Of a stretch of 64,000 nucleotides of DNA, positions 8,627-16,717 are shown one piece after another. This stretch comes from Bacillota bacterium (GTDB taxonomy: Bacteria; Bacillota; Clostridia; Lachnospirales; Lachnospiraceae): NCBI GenBank assembly GCA_023409535.1, contig JAEYGZ010000050.1, positions 28,873 to 92,872 on the forward strand. Reading direction: 5' to 3'. A program made the translations under genes and the position numbers. Positions within the stretch are counted from its first letter, which is position 1. Every line of letters begins with the position of its first letter. Under the pieces are notes generated by a model that was not told the origin of the DNA, made no database searches, and saw only the letters and a program-made list of their open reading frames with translations.

Positions 8627-10370
8627 GAAGGACACCTCCTCTATTCTGCGATTCATATACCTCACGGTAGATCGCACTGGTCTGCATCAGCTCCTCATGC
8701 GTACCGGCTGCATCGATTCGGCCGTCATCCAGTACGATGATCTTGTCGGCATCCTGAACAGACGCAACCCGCTGCGCGATGATGATTTTGGTGGTATCCG
8801 GGATTTCCTCCTTAAATGCCTGACGGATGAGACTGTCGGTTTTCGTATCCACCGCACTGGTGGAATCATCTAGAATCAAAATCTTTGGTTTTTTCAGCAA
8901 TGCCCGGGCTATACAGAGCCGCTGCCTTTGTCCGCCGGATACATTGGTACCGCCCTGTTCGATATAGGTATCATATTGACTTGGAAATTCTCTGATAAAT
9001 CCATCCGCCTGGGCAAGCTTGCAGGCGCGGATAATCTCCTCATCCGTAGCGTCTTCGTCACCCCAACGCAGGTTTTCCTTGATTGTACCGGAGAACAGGA
9101 TATTTTTCTGCAGTACCATGGCAACCTGGTTGCGCAGCATCTCCAGATCATACTCCCGTACGTCCGCTCCGCCTACGGTCACTTTCCCGCTCACAGCATC
9201 ATATAGTCTGGGAATCAGCTGCACCAGACTCGACTTTGAGGAACCTGTTCCCCCGATGATTCCCACCGTTTCTCCGGAGGCAATCGAAAGGTTTATATTG
9301 TTTAGGACAGGTTTATCGGTTTTTCGTGCATAGGAAAAGGTAACATTTTCAAAGGTAATGGAACCGTCCCTGACGGCAGTAATCGGATGATCACCGTTTT
9401 TCAGGTCGCTTTCTTCCTTCAAAATCTCCGTAATACGCTCTACGGAAGCACGGGATATGATGATCATGACAAATACCATGGAAAGCATCATCAGGCTCAT
9501 AAGAATCTGCATCGCATATGTAATTAAGCTGGAAAGCTCTCCTGTGGAAAGTCCCAGTGCGGCACTGTTACCGCTGGCGATTATCGCTTTTGCTCCAAAC
9601 CAGGAGAGTAAAAGCATACTGGTATAAAGACAGAACTGCATGAGAGGCATATTATAGGCCAGCCGTCTTTCCGCCTTGGAGAAATCCTGAAAAATAGTTC
9701 CGGAAATATACTCAAATTTATTCTCCTCATGATCTTCTCTGATATAGGATTTCACCACCCGGATCCCGTGGAGATTCTCCTGCACGATATTATTCAGCTT
9801 ATCGTAGGTTCTAAATACCCGCACAAAGATCGGGTGAACACGGGTTGCAATCAGTACCAGTCCTATTCCCAGCACAGGAATTACTGTCAGAAAGATAAAA
9901 GAAAGCCTCGCATCGATACGGAAGGAAAAGATCAAGGCAAATATAATCATCATCGGTGCCCGGAAGGCCAGACGCACCATCATCTGAAAAGCATTCTGGA
10001 CGTTGGTAACATCGGTAGTCAGTCTGGTGATAATACTGGAGGATGAGAATTTGTCGATATTAGAAAAGGAAAACCTCTGAACATTACCAAACATTGCCTT
10101 ACGCAGATTTTTGGCAAATCCGGCCGAGGCAATGGCCGCGCTGCGGCCTGCCAGGATTCCTGTCAGCATGGAAATTACCGCCGCAAGGGTCAAGGCAAGA
10201 CCCATCAACCAGATATAATTCATATTCTTTTTGTAAATTCCGTTATCAATAACAAATGACATCAGAGTCGGAATAATAATTTCAATAATAGATTCCAAAG
10301 TTACGTAGATTGGTGCAAGAATGGTATCTTTCTTATATTCCTGCACATAAGATAATAATTTCCTAATCAT
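8619..10370 (-). CDS. ABC exporter half-transporter, degenerate-site subunit of a heterodimer
   Basis: A 583-residue exporter with six membrane spans in residues 15-305 and a nucleotide-binding domain. Walker A is GGTGSSKS at 373-380 and the signature VSGGQ at 477-481 is canonical. Walker B ends D501-D502, so Asp replaces the catalytic Glu, and Gln533 replaces the switch His. In known heterodimers this chain supplies the good signature to the partner's catalytic Walker motifs, while its own site only holds ATP. It lies 58 bases after the MarR gene and overlaps the next ABC gene, so the three form one operon. Which compound is exported cannot be told. Confidence 0.92.
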   Translation of the reverse strand: MIRKLLSYVQEYKKDTILAPIYVTLESIIEIIIPTLMSFVIDNGIYKKNMNYIWLMGLALTLAAVISMLTGILAGRSAAIASAGFAKNLRKAMFGNVQRFSFSNIDKFSSSSIITRLTTDVTNVQNAFQMMVRLAFRAPMMIIFALIFSFRIDARLSFIFLTVIPVLGIGLVLIATRVHPIFVRVFRTYDKLNNIVQENLHGIRVVKSYIREDHEENKFEYISGTIFQDFSKAERRLAYNMPLMQFCLYTSMLLLSWFGAKAIIASGNSAALGLSTGELSSLITYAMQILMSLMMLSMVFVMIIISRASVERITEILKEESDLKNGDHPITAVRDGSITFENVTFSYARKTDKPVLNNINLSIASGETVGIIGGTGSSKSSLVQLIPRLYDAVSGKVTVGGADVREYDLEMLRNQVAMVLQKNILFSGTIKENLRWGDEDATDEEIIRACKLAQADGFIREFPSQYDTYIEQGGTNVSGGQRQRLCIARALLKKPKILILDDSTSAVDTKTDSLIRQAFKEEIPDTTKIIIAQRVASVQDADKIIVLDDGRIDAAGTHEELMQTSAIYREVYESQNRGGVLHE

Positions 10371-10428
10371 TTAAATAACCAAGCCTTTCTTCTGTGTAAA
10401 GATGATTTTCTTGCCTTTTATTTTCAAC

Positions 10429-10887
10429 CTAGTCCCCCCGGCTATTTTCCTGCAAATCTATAATATTCTCCTTCATCCTTTTCAGATAGGACCCAAGCCT
10501 TTCAATTTCTTCTGAGGTAAACCCCTTGATCAGGGCCTGCTCCATTTTATCCGCGTCCCCTTTCATGATTTTGTCCAGCTCCTGCGCCTTATCCGTCAGC
10601 ACAATCTTCTTCAGGCGCGCATCCTGTATGACCGTCTGCCTCCTGATCAATCCCTTTTGCTCCATCAGGGTCAGCACTCTGGATGCCGTAGAGCGGGTTA
10701 TGGTAAAATGCTCCTCAATATCCTTTTGATAAATATCCTTATCTGCATTATTGGCAAGGTAGCCGATGATCCAGCCATTGTTGCCGGTAACTTTTTCTAT
10801 TTCCTTTTTGTGGGATGAAAATTCAAAATAACGCCGAATCAGATTGTTCAGAGAACGAAGCTCCAAACCGATACGTTCATTTTCCAA
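10429..10887 (-). CDS. MarR family transcriptional regulator
   Basis: A 152-residue winged-helix protein. The recognition region reads DIEEHFTITRSTASRVLTLMEQKGLI (about 57-82), followed by the wing with DAR(L)KK, as in MarR repressors. Translation starts at TTG, with AAGGAG eight bases upstream; no ATG in this frame has a site. It heads the operon with two ABC exporter genes and probably represses it. A palindrome (AGTTG, six bases, CAACT) lies just downstream of a perfect-consensus promoter, the expected place for its operator. The ligand is unknown, but such modules usually respond to the drug or a cell-envelope compound that the exporter removes. Confidence 0.93.
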   Translation of the reverse strand: MENERIGLELRSLNNLIRRYFEFSSHKKEIEKVTGNNGWIIGYLANNADKDIYQKDIEEHFTITRSTASRVLTLMEQKGLIRRQTVIQDARLKKIVLTDKAQELDKIMKGDADKMEQALIKGFTSEEIERLGSYLKRMKENIIDLQENSRGD

Positions 10888-10908
10888 TTCAATTCTCCTT
10901 TGTCGTAT

Positions 10909-10924
10909 AGTTGCATCTACAACT
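10909..10924. promoter_or_regulatory. probable MarR operator
   Basis: AGTTG, six bases, CAACT, centred about 15 bases downstream of the predicted start of transcription. Binding here would block the strong promoter of the marR-ABC operon. The link to this MarR is an inference from position. Confidence 0.5.
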
Positions 10925-10938
10925 GTTTGATATACAAT

Positions 10939-10967
10939 ATTATATCGGCGCCTTTTTTATTTGTCAA
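10939..10967 (-). promoter_or_regulatory. perfect-consensus sigma-A promoter of the marR-ABC operon
   Basis: TTGACA, 17 bases, TATAAT on the minus strand. A promoter this strong would be expected to need a repressor. Confidence 0.8.
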
Positions 10968-11053
10968 CACGGAAGCTGACAAATTCCAAATTTAAGTTGC
11001 TTCGTCAGTTACATAGAAAACCTATATTAAGCAAATGCTATGATAAGGAGCTG

Positions 11054-11299
11054 ATGCAAATTATGATATTTGCACAGTCTCTTCATGTGAATATGGAAGG
11101 ATCGGGTGATGAATTTATGTCATATGTAGCTCCGGAAGTAAAAGAAAAGTTTGAGTCTTTGTCCATTGAACTAAAAGATGCTATCCTGGAACGAAATGTC
11201 GAGCTTCATTCCATCCACGACCTCATTAATGTTCTGGATGCCATTGTTAAGGAAGCAGAACAAGAGGATCAACGTGAGCTTCAGGGCTCAAAGCGATAA
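11054..11299 (+). CDS. small hypothetical protein
   Basis: The frame encodes an 81-residue acidic, helical protein with no motif I recognise. The start is uncertain. ATG 11054 has AAGGAG only three bases upstream, the next ATG at 11063 has it twelve bases upstream, and the frame stays open back to a TTG at 10961. That TTG lies inside the divergent marR -35 box, so the longest version is unlikely. The C-terminal half (residues about 35-75) is predicted to be largely helical with charged repeats. A strong terminator follows immediately, which supports a real transcript. It stands alone between the marR operon and the monooxygenase-fold gene. Confidence 0.5.
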   Translation: MQIMIFAQSLHVNMEGSGDEFMSYVAPEVKEKFESLSIELKDAILERNVELHSIHDLINVLDAIVKEAEQEDQRELQGSKR

Positions 11300-11300
11300 A

Positions 11301-11338
11301 AAAACGGTTCAGATACCAATCTGTATCTGAACCGTTTT
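11301..11338. terminator. strong bidirectional terminator
   Basis: A 16-bp perfect stem (AAAACGGTTCAGATAC and its complement) with a six-base loop, between convergent genes. Confidence 0.9.
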
Positions 11339-11359
11339 AATTTATTCTTTTATATCCAT

Positions 11360-11644
11360 TTAGATTACCTTTTTATAAATATTTAAATTGCTTGAAACTT
11401 TGAATTCATTGATCATCGGTACAATTCTGGTAAAATGCTCTGTCTTCCTATGCAGATCCAGAGCTTCCCGGCTCTCCCACTCCTCAATTACCGTAAGGAT
11501 TGCCGGATCCTTTACGTCCTGGAATAATTCATATTTGATACAACCGTCTTCCTGCCTTGTCTTCGCTACCAGTTCCTGATATAAATTGATTGCTTCATCA
11601 ACCTTTTCAACCGCCAATGTGTTTTGTGCCACTACTTTAACCAT
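11360..11644 (-). CDS. antibiotic biosynthesis monooxygenase-fold (YgiN-like) protein
   Basis: A 94-residue protein of the dimeric ferredoxin-like ABM fold. Typical features are KVVAQNTLAVEKVDEAINLYQEL at the start, the EDGCIKYELFQD strand, EEWESREALDLHRKTEHF, and a closing strand. Family members include quinol monooxygenases, haem-degrading enzymes and many of unknown function; the substrate cannot be assigned. In this family the conserved His is often part of an H-xx-T/S-xHF motif, seen here as HRKTEHF. It lies 60 bases after the MFS transporter and on the same strand, so the two may be co-transcribed. A bidirectional terminator follows. Confidence 0.82.
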   Translation of the reverse strand: MVKVVAQNTLAVEKVDEAINLYQELVAKTRQEDGCIKYELFQDVKDPAILTVIEEWESREALDLHRKTEHFTRIVPMINEFKVSSNLNIYKKVI

Positions 11645-11704
11645 TGTTCAAGCTCCTCTCAATTGCTCTTTCCTATTATCGTTACATATTCTGAATATAG
11701 TTTA

Positions 11705-12961
11705 TTATACCGCTTCTTTTTCCAGCCCTGCAACTCTTTCTTCCGTTTCCGCTTTCTTTTTTCCGGCAATATAAATGCTATACATTCCGGCAATACCGAC
11801 AATAGATAGAATTAGTGTCAACAGCCAGATATAATCAAGCCCGATTTCCTGAATAAACTTGCCTGCAACAGAAGTGCCAAGAGCTGCTCCGATGGACCAG
11901 CTTAAGGAACCCACAGCGTTAAATCTCGCGCGGAAATTACTTGGGCTGTTATCCGCAAGATATACGCCAAAGTTTGTTACCACAAGTATCTCACCGATGG
12001 TCCATATAAAAGTTGATATTATAAATAAGGGATAATTGTTAATAAACATCAGCATACCAAACCCAACCGCATAGAATATTCCTGCCAAAGCTATATTAAT
12101 CAAGGGCTTAAATCTCTTTGTGGCAGAGGTTACAGCCACAGTGCACAATAATACTGTAAAGGCATTTACACTCATCAGCATTCCAAACTTACTTGCTCCG
12201 CTTTCTCCAAATACCGCATCCGAAGTAAGGGGAAGCGAAAATCTGTGCTGGGTATAGACGAAGCTGTATATAGTATAAATCAGCAGAAAGATGATTATCA
12301 TGGGGCGCTTTAAAAGTGCTGTGATAACATTTCCCTTTTCTTCCTTCTCCGCCTTCGTATATACAGTCTTTTTTAATTCCTCCGGCTTTAACTCCTTTAC
12401 GTTCTTCCAGATTAAGAATAATGCGATAAAAGAAGTTAACGCATCCCCGATAAAGAGCAGGGGAAGCAAATGATTAAACAAAAAGCCCGCAACAATTGGC
12501 CCAAGAGCAACACCGATATTAATTCCCAGATATTGAAGGGAAAAGCCCTGCTGTCTCTGCTCCGGCGGCAGCATATCTGTAATGATTGCATTCATGGGCG
12601 GCCTTACCGCGCCATGAAAGAAGGTGGATATTAACAGAAAGATTACGATAATATTCGGATTTGTTAAAAATGCGCAAGGCAGCAAGGATAAGGCTGCAGC
12701 CGCCTGTGCAATCAGATAGGTTCTTTTCCGTCCGAATTCATCCGCAAATCTTCCGCCCAGCAAAGAGGAAGGAATTCCAAGCAATGAGGATATGGTCACG
12801 ATGATCCCGGCCGCTTCCACCGATAAGCCGATCTTAATCGTCAGATACATCGTTAAAAACGGCATGACAAAATCGCCGAAACGGTTGATTACCGTTGCTC
12901 CAAACATGATGTACATGTTACGCGGAAGCCCCCGGTAGGTGTCGATCATTTTTATTCTCAT
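11705..12961 (-). CDS. MFS transporter (multidrug-type)
   Basis: A 418-residue protein with about twelve membrane spans. The signature loop between spans 2 and 3 reads GGRFADEFGRKRT (about 69-81), the standard MFS motif A. A basic cytoplasmic loop with PEELKKTVYTKAEKEEK separates the two halves, and the tail is acidic and hydrophilic. Proteins of this shape export drugs or metabolites using the proton gradient. GAGG lies before the ATG and a consensus promoter stands upstream. The small ABM-fold protein follows, so transport and modification of one compound is possible but only inferred. The substrate is unknown. Confidence 0.88.
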   Translation of the reverse strand: MRIKMIDTYRGLPRNMYIMFGATVINRFGDFVMPFLTMYLTIKIGLSVEAAGIIVTISSLLGIPSSLLGGRFADEFGRKRTYLIAQAAAALSLLPCAFLTNPNIIVIFLLISTFFHGAVRPPMNAIITDMLPPEQRQQGFSLQYLGINIGVALGPIVAGFLFNHLLPLLFIGDALTSFIALFLIWKNVKELKPEELKKTVYTKAEKEEKGNVITALLKRPMIIIFLLIYTIYSFVYTQHRFSLPLTSDAVFGESGASKFGMLMSVNAFTVLLCTVAVTSATKRFKPLINIALAGIFYAVGFGMLMFINNYPLFIISTFIWTIGEILVVTNFGVYLADNSPSNFRARFNAVGSLSWSIGAALGTSVAGKFIQEIGLDYIWLLTLILSIVGIAGMYSIYIAGKKKAETEERVAGLEKEAV

Positions 12962-13009
12962 ATGTGGTCCTCATCTTTCCCAGTCTACATCCTTGCAGAT
13001 ATTATGACT

Positions 13010-13038
13010 ATTCTAATGAGGTATCCGTAATTTGTCAA
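13010..13038 (-). promoter_or_regulatory. sigma-A promoter of the MFS gene
   Basis: TTGACA, 17 bases, TAGAAT, about 45 bases before the start codon. Confidence 0.75.
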
Positions 13039-13205
13039 GAACACATCTTGCTGTCATCCTGCGTTCTATCAGTCCCGCAAAACTTAATTTTTCTTTGAAA
13101 TTCCCATGTTACCTGACAAAAATCGCATTATCGTATGCGAAAATACTGATGAATACTTTTATTCATTCAACGAATACTATAAAAAACAGCCGAAAGGAGA
13201 TCATA

Positions 13206-13364
13206 ATGAAAAATAGTAAAGGTACACCTTCCAAAGAAACAGGTGCAAAAAACAATAATTCAGATAATGATGTTGATTACAAAAACAGTATAAAAACAGA
13301 AGATTCCCGCTCCAAATCCACTTCTAACAAAGCCCCGTCCTCAGGTAATATCAGAGGGGTTTGA
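13206..13364 (+). CDS. 52-residue hydrophilic peptide
   Basis: AAAGGAGA five bases before the ATG strongly supports translation. The product is rich in Lys, Ser, Asn and Asp (NNNSDNDVDYKNS), has no hydrophobic segment and ends SSGNIRGV. It looks intrinsically disordered. No family is recognised. It has its own strong terminator right after the stop, so it is a single-gene unit. Small charged proteins of this type in Clostridia are sometimes sporulation products, but nothing in the sequence proves that here. Confidence 0.6.
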   Translation: MKNSKGTPSKETGAKNNNSDNDVDYKNSIKTEDSRSKSTSNKAPSSGNIRGV

Positions 13365-13385
13365 GTTTATCCCATATGACTTCTG

Positions 13386-13433
13386 ACAATAAGAATGCAG
13401 GCATAATTGAAAATATGCCTGCATTCTTATTGT
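13386..13433 (+). terminator. strong terminator after the small peptide gene
   Basis: A perfect 20-bp stem with an eight-base loop. A- and T-rich ends make it usable on both strands. Confidence 0.85.
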
Positions 13434-13507
13434 CTGTAATTGCCGTAAGGAGATATCTCCCATAAGTTTTATTGTAAATGAAAACCGGGAAGTAACATAG
13501 TCCTACT

Positions 13508-13535
13508 TTGAACCTTATCACTAATATGTTACAAT
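13508..13535 (+). promoter_or_regulatory. sigma-A promoter with extended -10
   Basis: TTGAAC, 16 bases, TACAAT, with TG one base before the -10. It lies about 30 bases before the start of the small membrane protein. Confidence 0.65.
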
Positions 13536-13563
13536 AGATTCAAAAAAATATTGGAGGATTCTA

Positions 13564-13812
13564 TTGAAAAAAACTGCTATAATCATATTTTTATATATTA
13601 TCGGTATTGTCCTCACACTGATCATTGCTGCAGATGCTATCTATGAGCTGGTCCTTACCTGGAATGGCATGGATCCCTGGGGATTAACTTTTACCTTTGT
13701 CGTTATACCGCTGTTTTGCATTGCTTGCACATCATTTGCAGGCTGTATTATTATGATCATATTTTTAATTAAAAAGCTTAAACATAAAAAGGGATTTCGC
13801 AACTTCCATTGA
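13564..13812 (+). CDS. small two-span membrane protein
   Basis: Translation starts at TTG with GGAGG seven bases upstream; there is no better ATG. The 82-residue product has two long hydrophobic segments (about 3-27 and 42-68) around a short extracytoplasmic loop with WNGMDPWG, and a basic C-terminus (KKLKHKKGF). It thus forms a membrane hairpin with its tail inside. No family is recognised. It has its own promoter and terminator. Its function is unknown. Confidence 0.65.
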   Translation: MKKTAIIIFLYIIGIVLTLIIAADAIYELVLTWNGMDPWGLTFTFVVIPLFCIACTSFAGCIIMIIFLIKKLKHKKGFRNFH

Positions 13813-13828
13813 TATGGCCGACAGCGAA

Positions 13829-13869
13829 AAAAATGTCCACCCATGAGATAATTATAAGTGGACATTTTT
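13829..13869. terminator. bidirectional terminator
   Basis: AAAAATGTCCAC and GTGGACATTTTT form a 12-bp stem ending in a T run. It separates the small membrane protein from the convergent GGGtGRT gene. Confidence 0.85.
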
Positions 13870-13950
13870 ATATTTGAAACAATATAAATTATTATAAATT
13901 CAATGTAACCTTTAAACTTCTGACTGGTTTCTGAAAGATACGATCATTTC

Positions 13951-14961
13951 TTAGAAACGATTTGCCTCAGCTGCCTCCTGGACCGCAACTGCAACAGCCA
14001 CGGTCATACCTACCATCGGGTTGTTACCAGCGCCAATCAGACCCATCATCTCAACATGAGCCGGAACGGAGGAGGAACCTGCGAACTGTGCGTCGGAATG
14101 CATTCTGCCCATAGTATCTGTCATACCGTAGGATGCAGGACCTGCTGCCATATTATCCGGATGAAGTGTTCTGCCTGTACCGCCGCCGGAAGCTACGGAG
14201 AAGTATTTCTTACCTAAGTCAGTGCATTCCTTCTTGTAGGTACCTGCAACGGGATGCTGGAATCTGGTAGGGTTGGTGGAGTTGCCGGTAATGGAAACGT
14301 CAACACCTTCCTTATGCATGATAGCAACACCTTCTGTTACATCGTTGGCACCATAGCAGTTTACGGATGCTCTGACACCCTTGGAGTAGGATTTACGGGA
14401 TACTTCCTTCACCTCTCCTGTATAATAATCCATCTCTGTTTCAACATGAGTAAAGCCGTTGATACGGGAGATGATCTGTGCCGCATCCTTACCGAGGCCG
14501 TTTAAGATTACTCGTAAAGGCTTTTGTCTAACCTTGTTTGCTGACTGAGCGATACCGATGGCACCTTCCGCTGCTGCAAAGGACTCATGTCCTGCCAGGA
14601 AGCAGAAGCATTCGGTGGACTCTTCCAGTAACATCTTACCAAGGTTACCATGTCCTAAACCAACTTTTCTCTGGTCTGCTACAGAGCCGGGGATACAAAA
14701 GGACTGTAAGCCTTCACCGATTGCTGCAGCCGCATCAGCAGCTTTTCTGGATCCCTTTTTAATTGCGATGGCTGCACCTACGATATAAGCCCAACAGGCA
14801 TTCTCAAAGCAAATGGGCTGGATTCCCTTAATCATGGCATATACGTCAAGTCCGGCATCCTTGGTAATCTTCTCTGCTTCTTCAATGGAAGCGATGCCGT
14901 AGCTGTTTAATGCAGCATTGATTTGATTTATTCTTCTATCATATGATTCAAATAAAGCCAT
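13951..14961 (-). CDS. GGGtGRT protein
   Basis: A 336-residue protein carrying the family's naming motif GGGTGRT at 259-265. It also has a Gly/Ala-rich N-terminal half (GHGNLGKM near 103-110, CFCFLAGHESFAAAEGA near 118-134). The family is conserved in many anaerobic Firmicutes and some other anaerobes, and its function is unknown. Its steady partner is the NifU-like gene encoded 18 bases upstream here. Several conserved Cys residues (51, 56, 90, 118, 120) could be metal or cluster ligands, but that is inference. The pattern of glycine-rich loops hints at nucleotide or cofactor binding. No membrane segment or signal peptide is present. Confidence 0.9.
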   Translation of the reverse strand: MALFESYDRRINQINAALNSYGIASIEEAEKITKDAGLDVYAMIKGIQPICFENACWAYIVGAAIAIKKGSRKAADAAAAIGEGLQSFCIPGSVADQRKVGLGHGNLGKMLLEESTECFCFLAGHESFAAAEGAIGIAQSANKVRQKPLRVILNGLGKDAAQIISRINGFTHVETEMDYYTGEVKEVSRKSYSKGVRASVNCYGANDVTEGVAIMHKEGVDVSITGNSTNPTRFQHPVAGTYKKECTDLGKKYFSVASGGGTGRTLHPDNMAAGPASYGMTDTMGRMHSDAQFAGSSSVPAHVEMMGLIGAGNNPMVGMTVAVAVAVQEAAEANRF

Positions 14962-14979
14962 TGTATGTATCCTCCTTTA

Positions 14980-15672
14980 CTATTCGTGTCTCGGGTCGAT
15001 GATCTTCACAGCATCTGCTACACGACCATACTGACCTTTAGACTTCTCGAATGCAGTATTTGCGTCGTCACCCTTTTTGATGAAGTCCATCATCTTACCG
15101 AAGTTAACAAACTGATAACCGATAATCTCGTCATTCTCATCAAGAGCAAGTCCGGTTACATAACCGTCTGTCATTTCCAGATAACGGGGTCCCTTTGCAA
15201 GCGTTCCATACATGGTACCAACCATACTTCTGAGACCTTTTCCTAAGTCCTCAAGTCCGGCACCGATAGGAAGTCCATCCTCTGAGAAAGCGCTCTGGGT
15301 TCTGCCGTAAACGATCTGTAAGAATAATTCTCTCATTGCAGTATTGATTGCATCGCATACCAAGTCAGTATTTAAAGCCTCAAGTATTGTTAAACCGGGT
15401 AAAATCTCGGATGCCATCGCTGCGGAATGAGTCATACCGGAACATCCGATTGTCTCAACCAAAGCCTCCTGAATAATACCGTCCTTTACGTTAAGCGTTA
15501 ATTTGCAGGTTCCCTGTTGAGGTGCGCACCAGCCCACACCATGGGTCAAACCGGAAATATCCTTAATTTCTCTTGCCTTTACCCATTTTGCTTCTTCCGG
15601 AATCGGTGCTGCTCCATGATGAACACCCTGAGTAACCGGACACATCAATTGAACTTCATGTGAATAAGTCAT
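14980..15672 (-). CDS. iron-sulfur cluster scaffold-like protein (NifU-like), GGGtGRT partner
   Basis: A 230-residue protein whose first half resembles the NifU/IscU scaffold: WCAPQQGTCKLTLNV (Cys49, Cys56) and TIGCSGMTHSAAMASEIL (Cys77). The second half (about 110-230) is unlike classical NifU and is peculiar to this family. Classical scaffolds use three Cys; here the spacing is altered, so cluster assembly is likely but not proven. It is the first gene of a two-gene operon with the GGGtGRT protein, preceded by AAAGGAG. A 227-bp upstream region with two inverted repeats separates it from the next gene. Confidence 0.82.
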   Translation of the reverse strand: MTYSHEVQLMCPVTQGVHHGAAPIPEEAKWVKAREIKDISGLTHGVGWCAPQQGTCKLTLNVKDGIIQEALVETIGCSGMTHSAAMASEILPGLTILEALNTDLVCDAINTAMRELFLQIVYGRTQSAFSEDGLPIGAGLEDLGKGLRSMVGTMYGTLAKGPRYLEMTDGYVTGLALDENDEIIGYQFVNFGKMMDFIKKGDDANTAFEKSKGQYGRVADAVKIIDPRHE

Positions 15673-15792
15673 GTTTTGAAACTCCTTTCAATTTACATTT
15701 GTCACCATTTGTTTATACTTCATGCTTCAATATCTCACGATAAGGCAACATATCATAGGCATGTAGTTTTCGTGGTCTTGCATACCTCAAAT

Positions 15793-15859
15793 ATTTTCGC
15801 ATAAAACCGAAAATAAGTCTAGTATTTTATTCGCCTACCTGTGAAATATTTATCACAGG
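15793..15859. promoter_or_regulatory. two inverted repeats upstream of the NifU-like/GGGtGRT operon
   Basis: ATTTTCG, eight bases, CGAAAAT (15793-15814), and CCTGTGA, eight bases, TCACAGG (15838-15859). The second could also serve as a hairpin ending the neighbouring gene, although it has no U tract. The first lies where an operator could act. Confidence 0.4.
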
Positions 15860-15899
15860 AGCTGAGAAATGCATCCATAAGGAACGACAGACATACCCA

Positions 15900-16568
15900 T
15901 CAGTGCTTTGCGACTACCTCACCTGCTTTTTTATAAATGCTTTTCTCAGGAACATAACCGCGCACCATGGACAGCGGATAGATATTGGCATTTCTTCCAA
16001 TCACAGTGCCTGGATTTAATACGCTGTTACAGCCAACCTCCACATGATCCCCAAGGATTGCACCAAATTTTTTAAGCCCCGTCTCGATGCATAGCTCCCC
16101 TGCATGTACACAAACCGGGGATTTGTCTGATTTGACATTGGAGGTAATGGCACCGGCACCCATATGTGCCTTATAGCCCAGAATGGAATCTCCCACATAG
16201 TTATAATGGGGCACCTGGACCTTATTAAACAGGATAACATTCTTCAACTCGGTGGAATTGCCTACAACTGCCCCCTCACCCACAATGGCATTGCCACGGA
16301 TAAAGGCACCGTGTCTGATCTCAGCATCCTTTCCGATGATCGCCGGTCCGTTAATTGCTGCCGTAGGCGCGACCTTTGCAGACTTTGCTATCCAGACATT
16401 TTCACCGACCTTATCATATTCCTCCTCAGACAGGGTGGGTCCAATTCGAAGAATTTCGTCCTGAATTCCGGCAAGAACCTCCCATGGATAGCTGCACCCT
16501 GCAAATACCTGTGCTGCGATGGTCTCCTTTAAGTCAAGTAATAGATGGATCATAAGATGTTCTGACAT
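15900..16568 (-). CDS. left-handed beta-helix (GlmU C-terminal-like) acyltransferase-fold protein
   Basis: I start at MSEHLM because GGGAGG lies just upstream, giving 222 residues. Residues about 55-200 are a run of imperfect hexapeptide repeats (VAPTAAINGPAIIGKDAEIRHG, VGEGAVVGNST, ILGDHVEVGCNSVLNPGTVIG) that form a left-handed beta-helix, as in the C-terminal acetyltransferase domain of GlmU. There is no N-terminal nucleotidyltransferase domain, so it is not a full GlmU. Proteins of this type are annotated as UDP-N-acetylglucosamine pyrophosphorylase-like, but the reaction is unknown. It is a single gene between topB and the NifU-like operon. Confidence 0.78.
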   Translation of the reverse strand: MSEHLMIHLLLDLKETIAAQVFAGCSYPWEVLAGIQDEILRIGPTLSEEEYDKVGENVWIAKSAKVAPTAAINGPAIIGKDAEIRHGAFIRGNAIVGEGAVVGNSTELKNVILFNKVQVPHYNYVGDSILGYKAHMGAGAITSNVKSDKSPVCVHAGELCIETGLKKFGAILGDHVEVGCNSVLNPGTVIGRNANIYPLSMVRGYVPEKSIYKKAGEVVAKH

Positions 16569-16717
16569 GATAACCTCCCAAATATTATTTATAGCATTAT
16601 GCATTATAATGATGTGTGTCCTTATGACACCTTAATTATCCTATGTAATTCCAATTATATCTATATTAACATATTTTAATATTAGTACAAGTCTGACACA
16701 GCCAAGACTGCAAGCTA

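Noticed and set aside
15838..15859. Crp site TGTGA/TCACA near the NifU-like operon
   Set aside because: The half-sites are separated by eight bases, not six, and the repeat extends as a hairpin stem.
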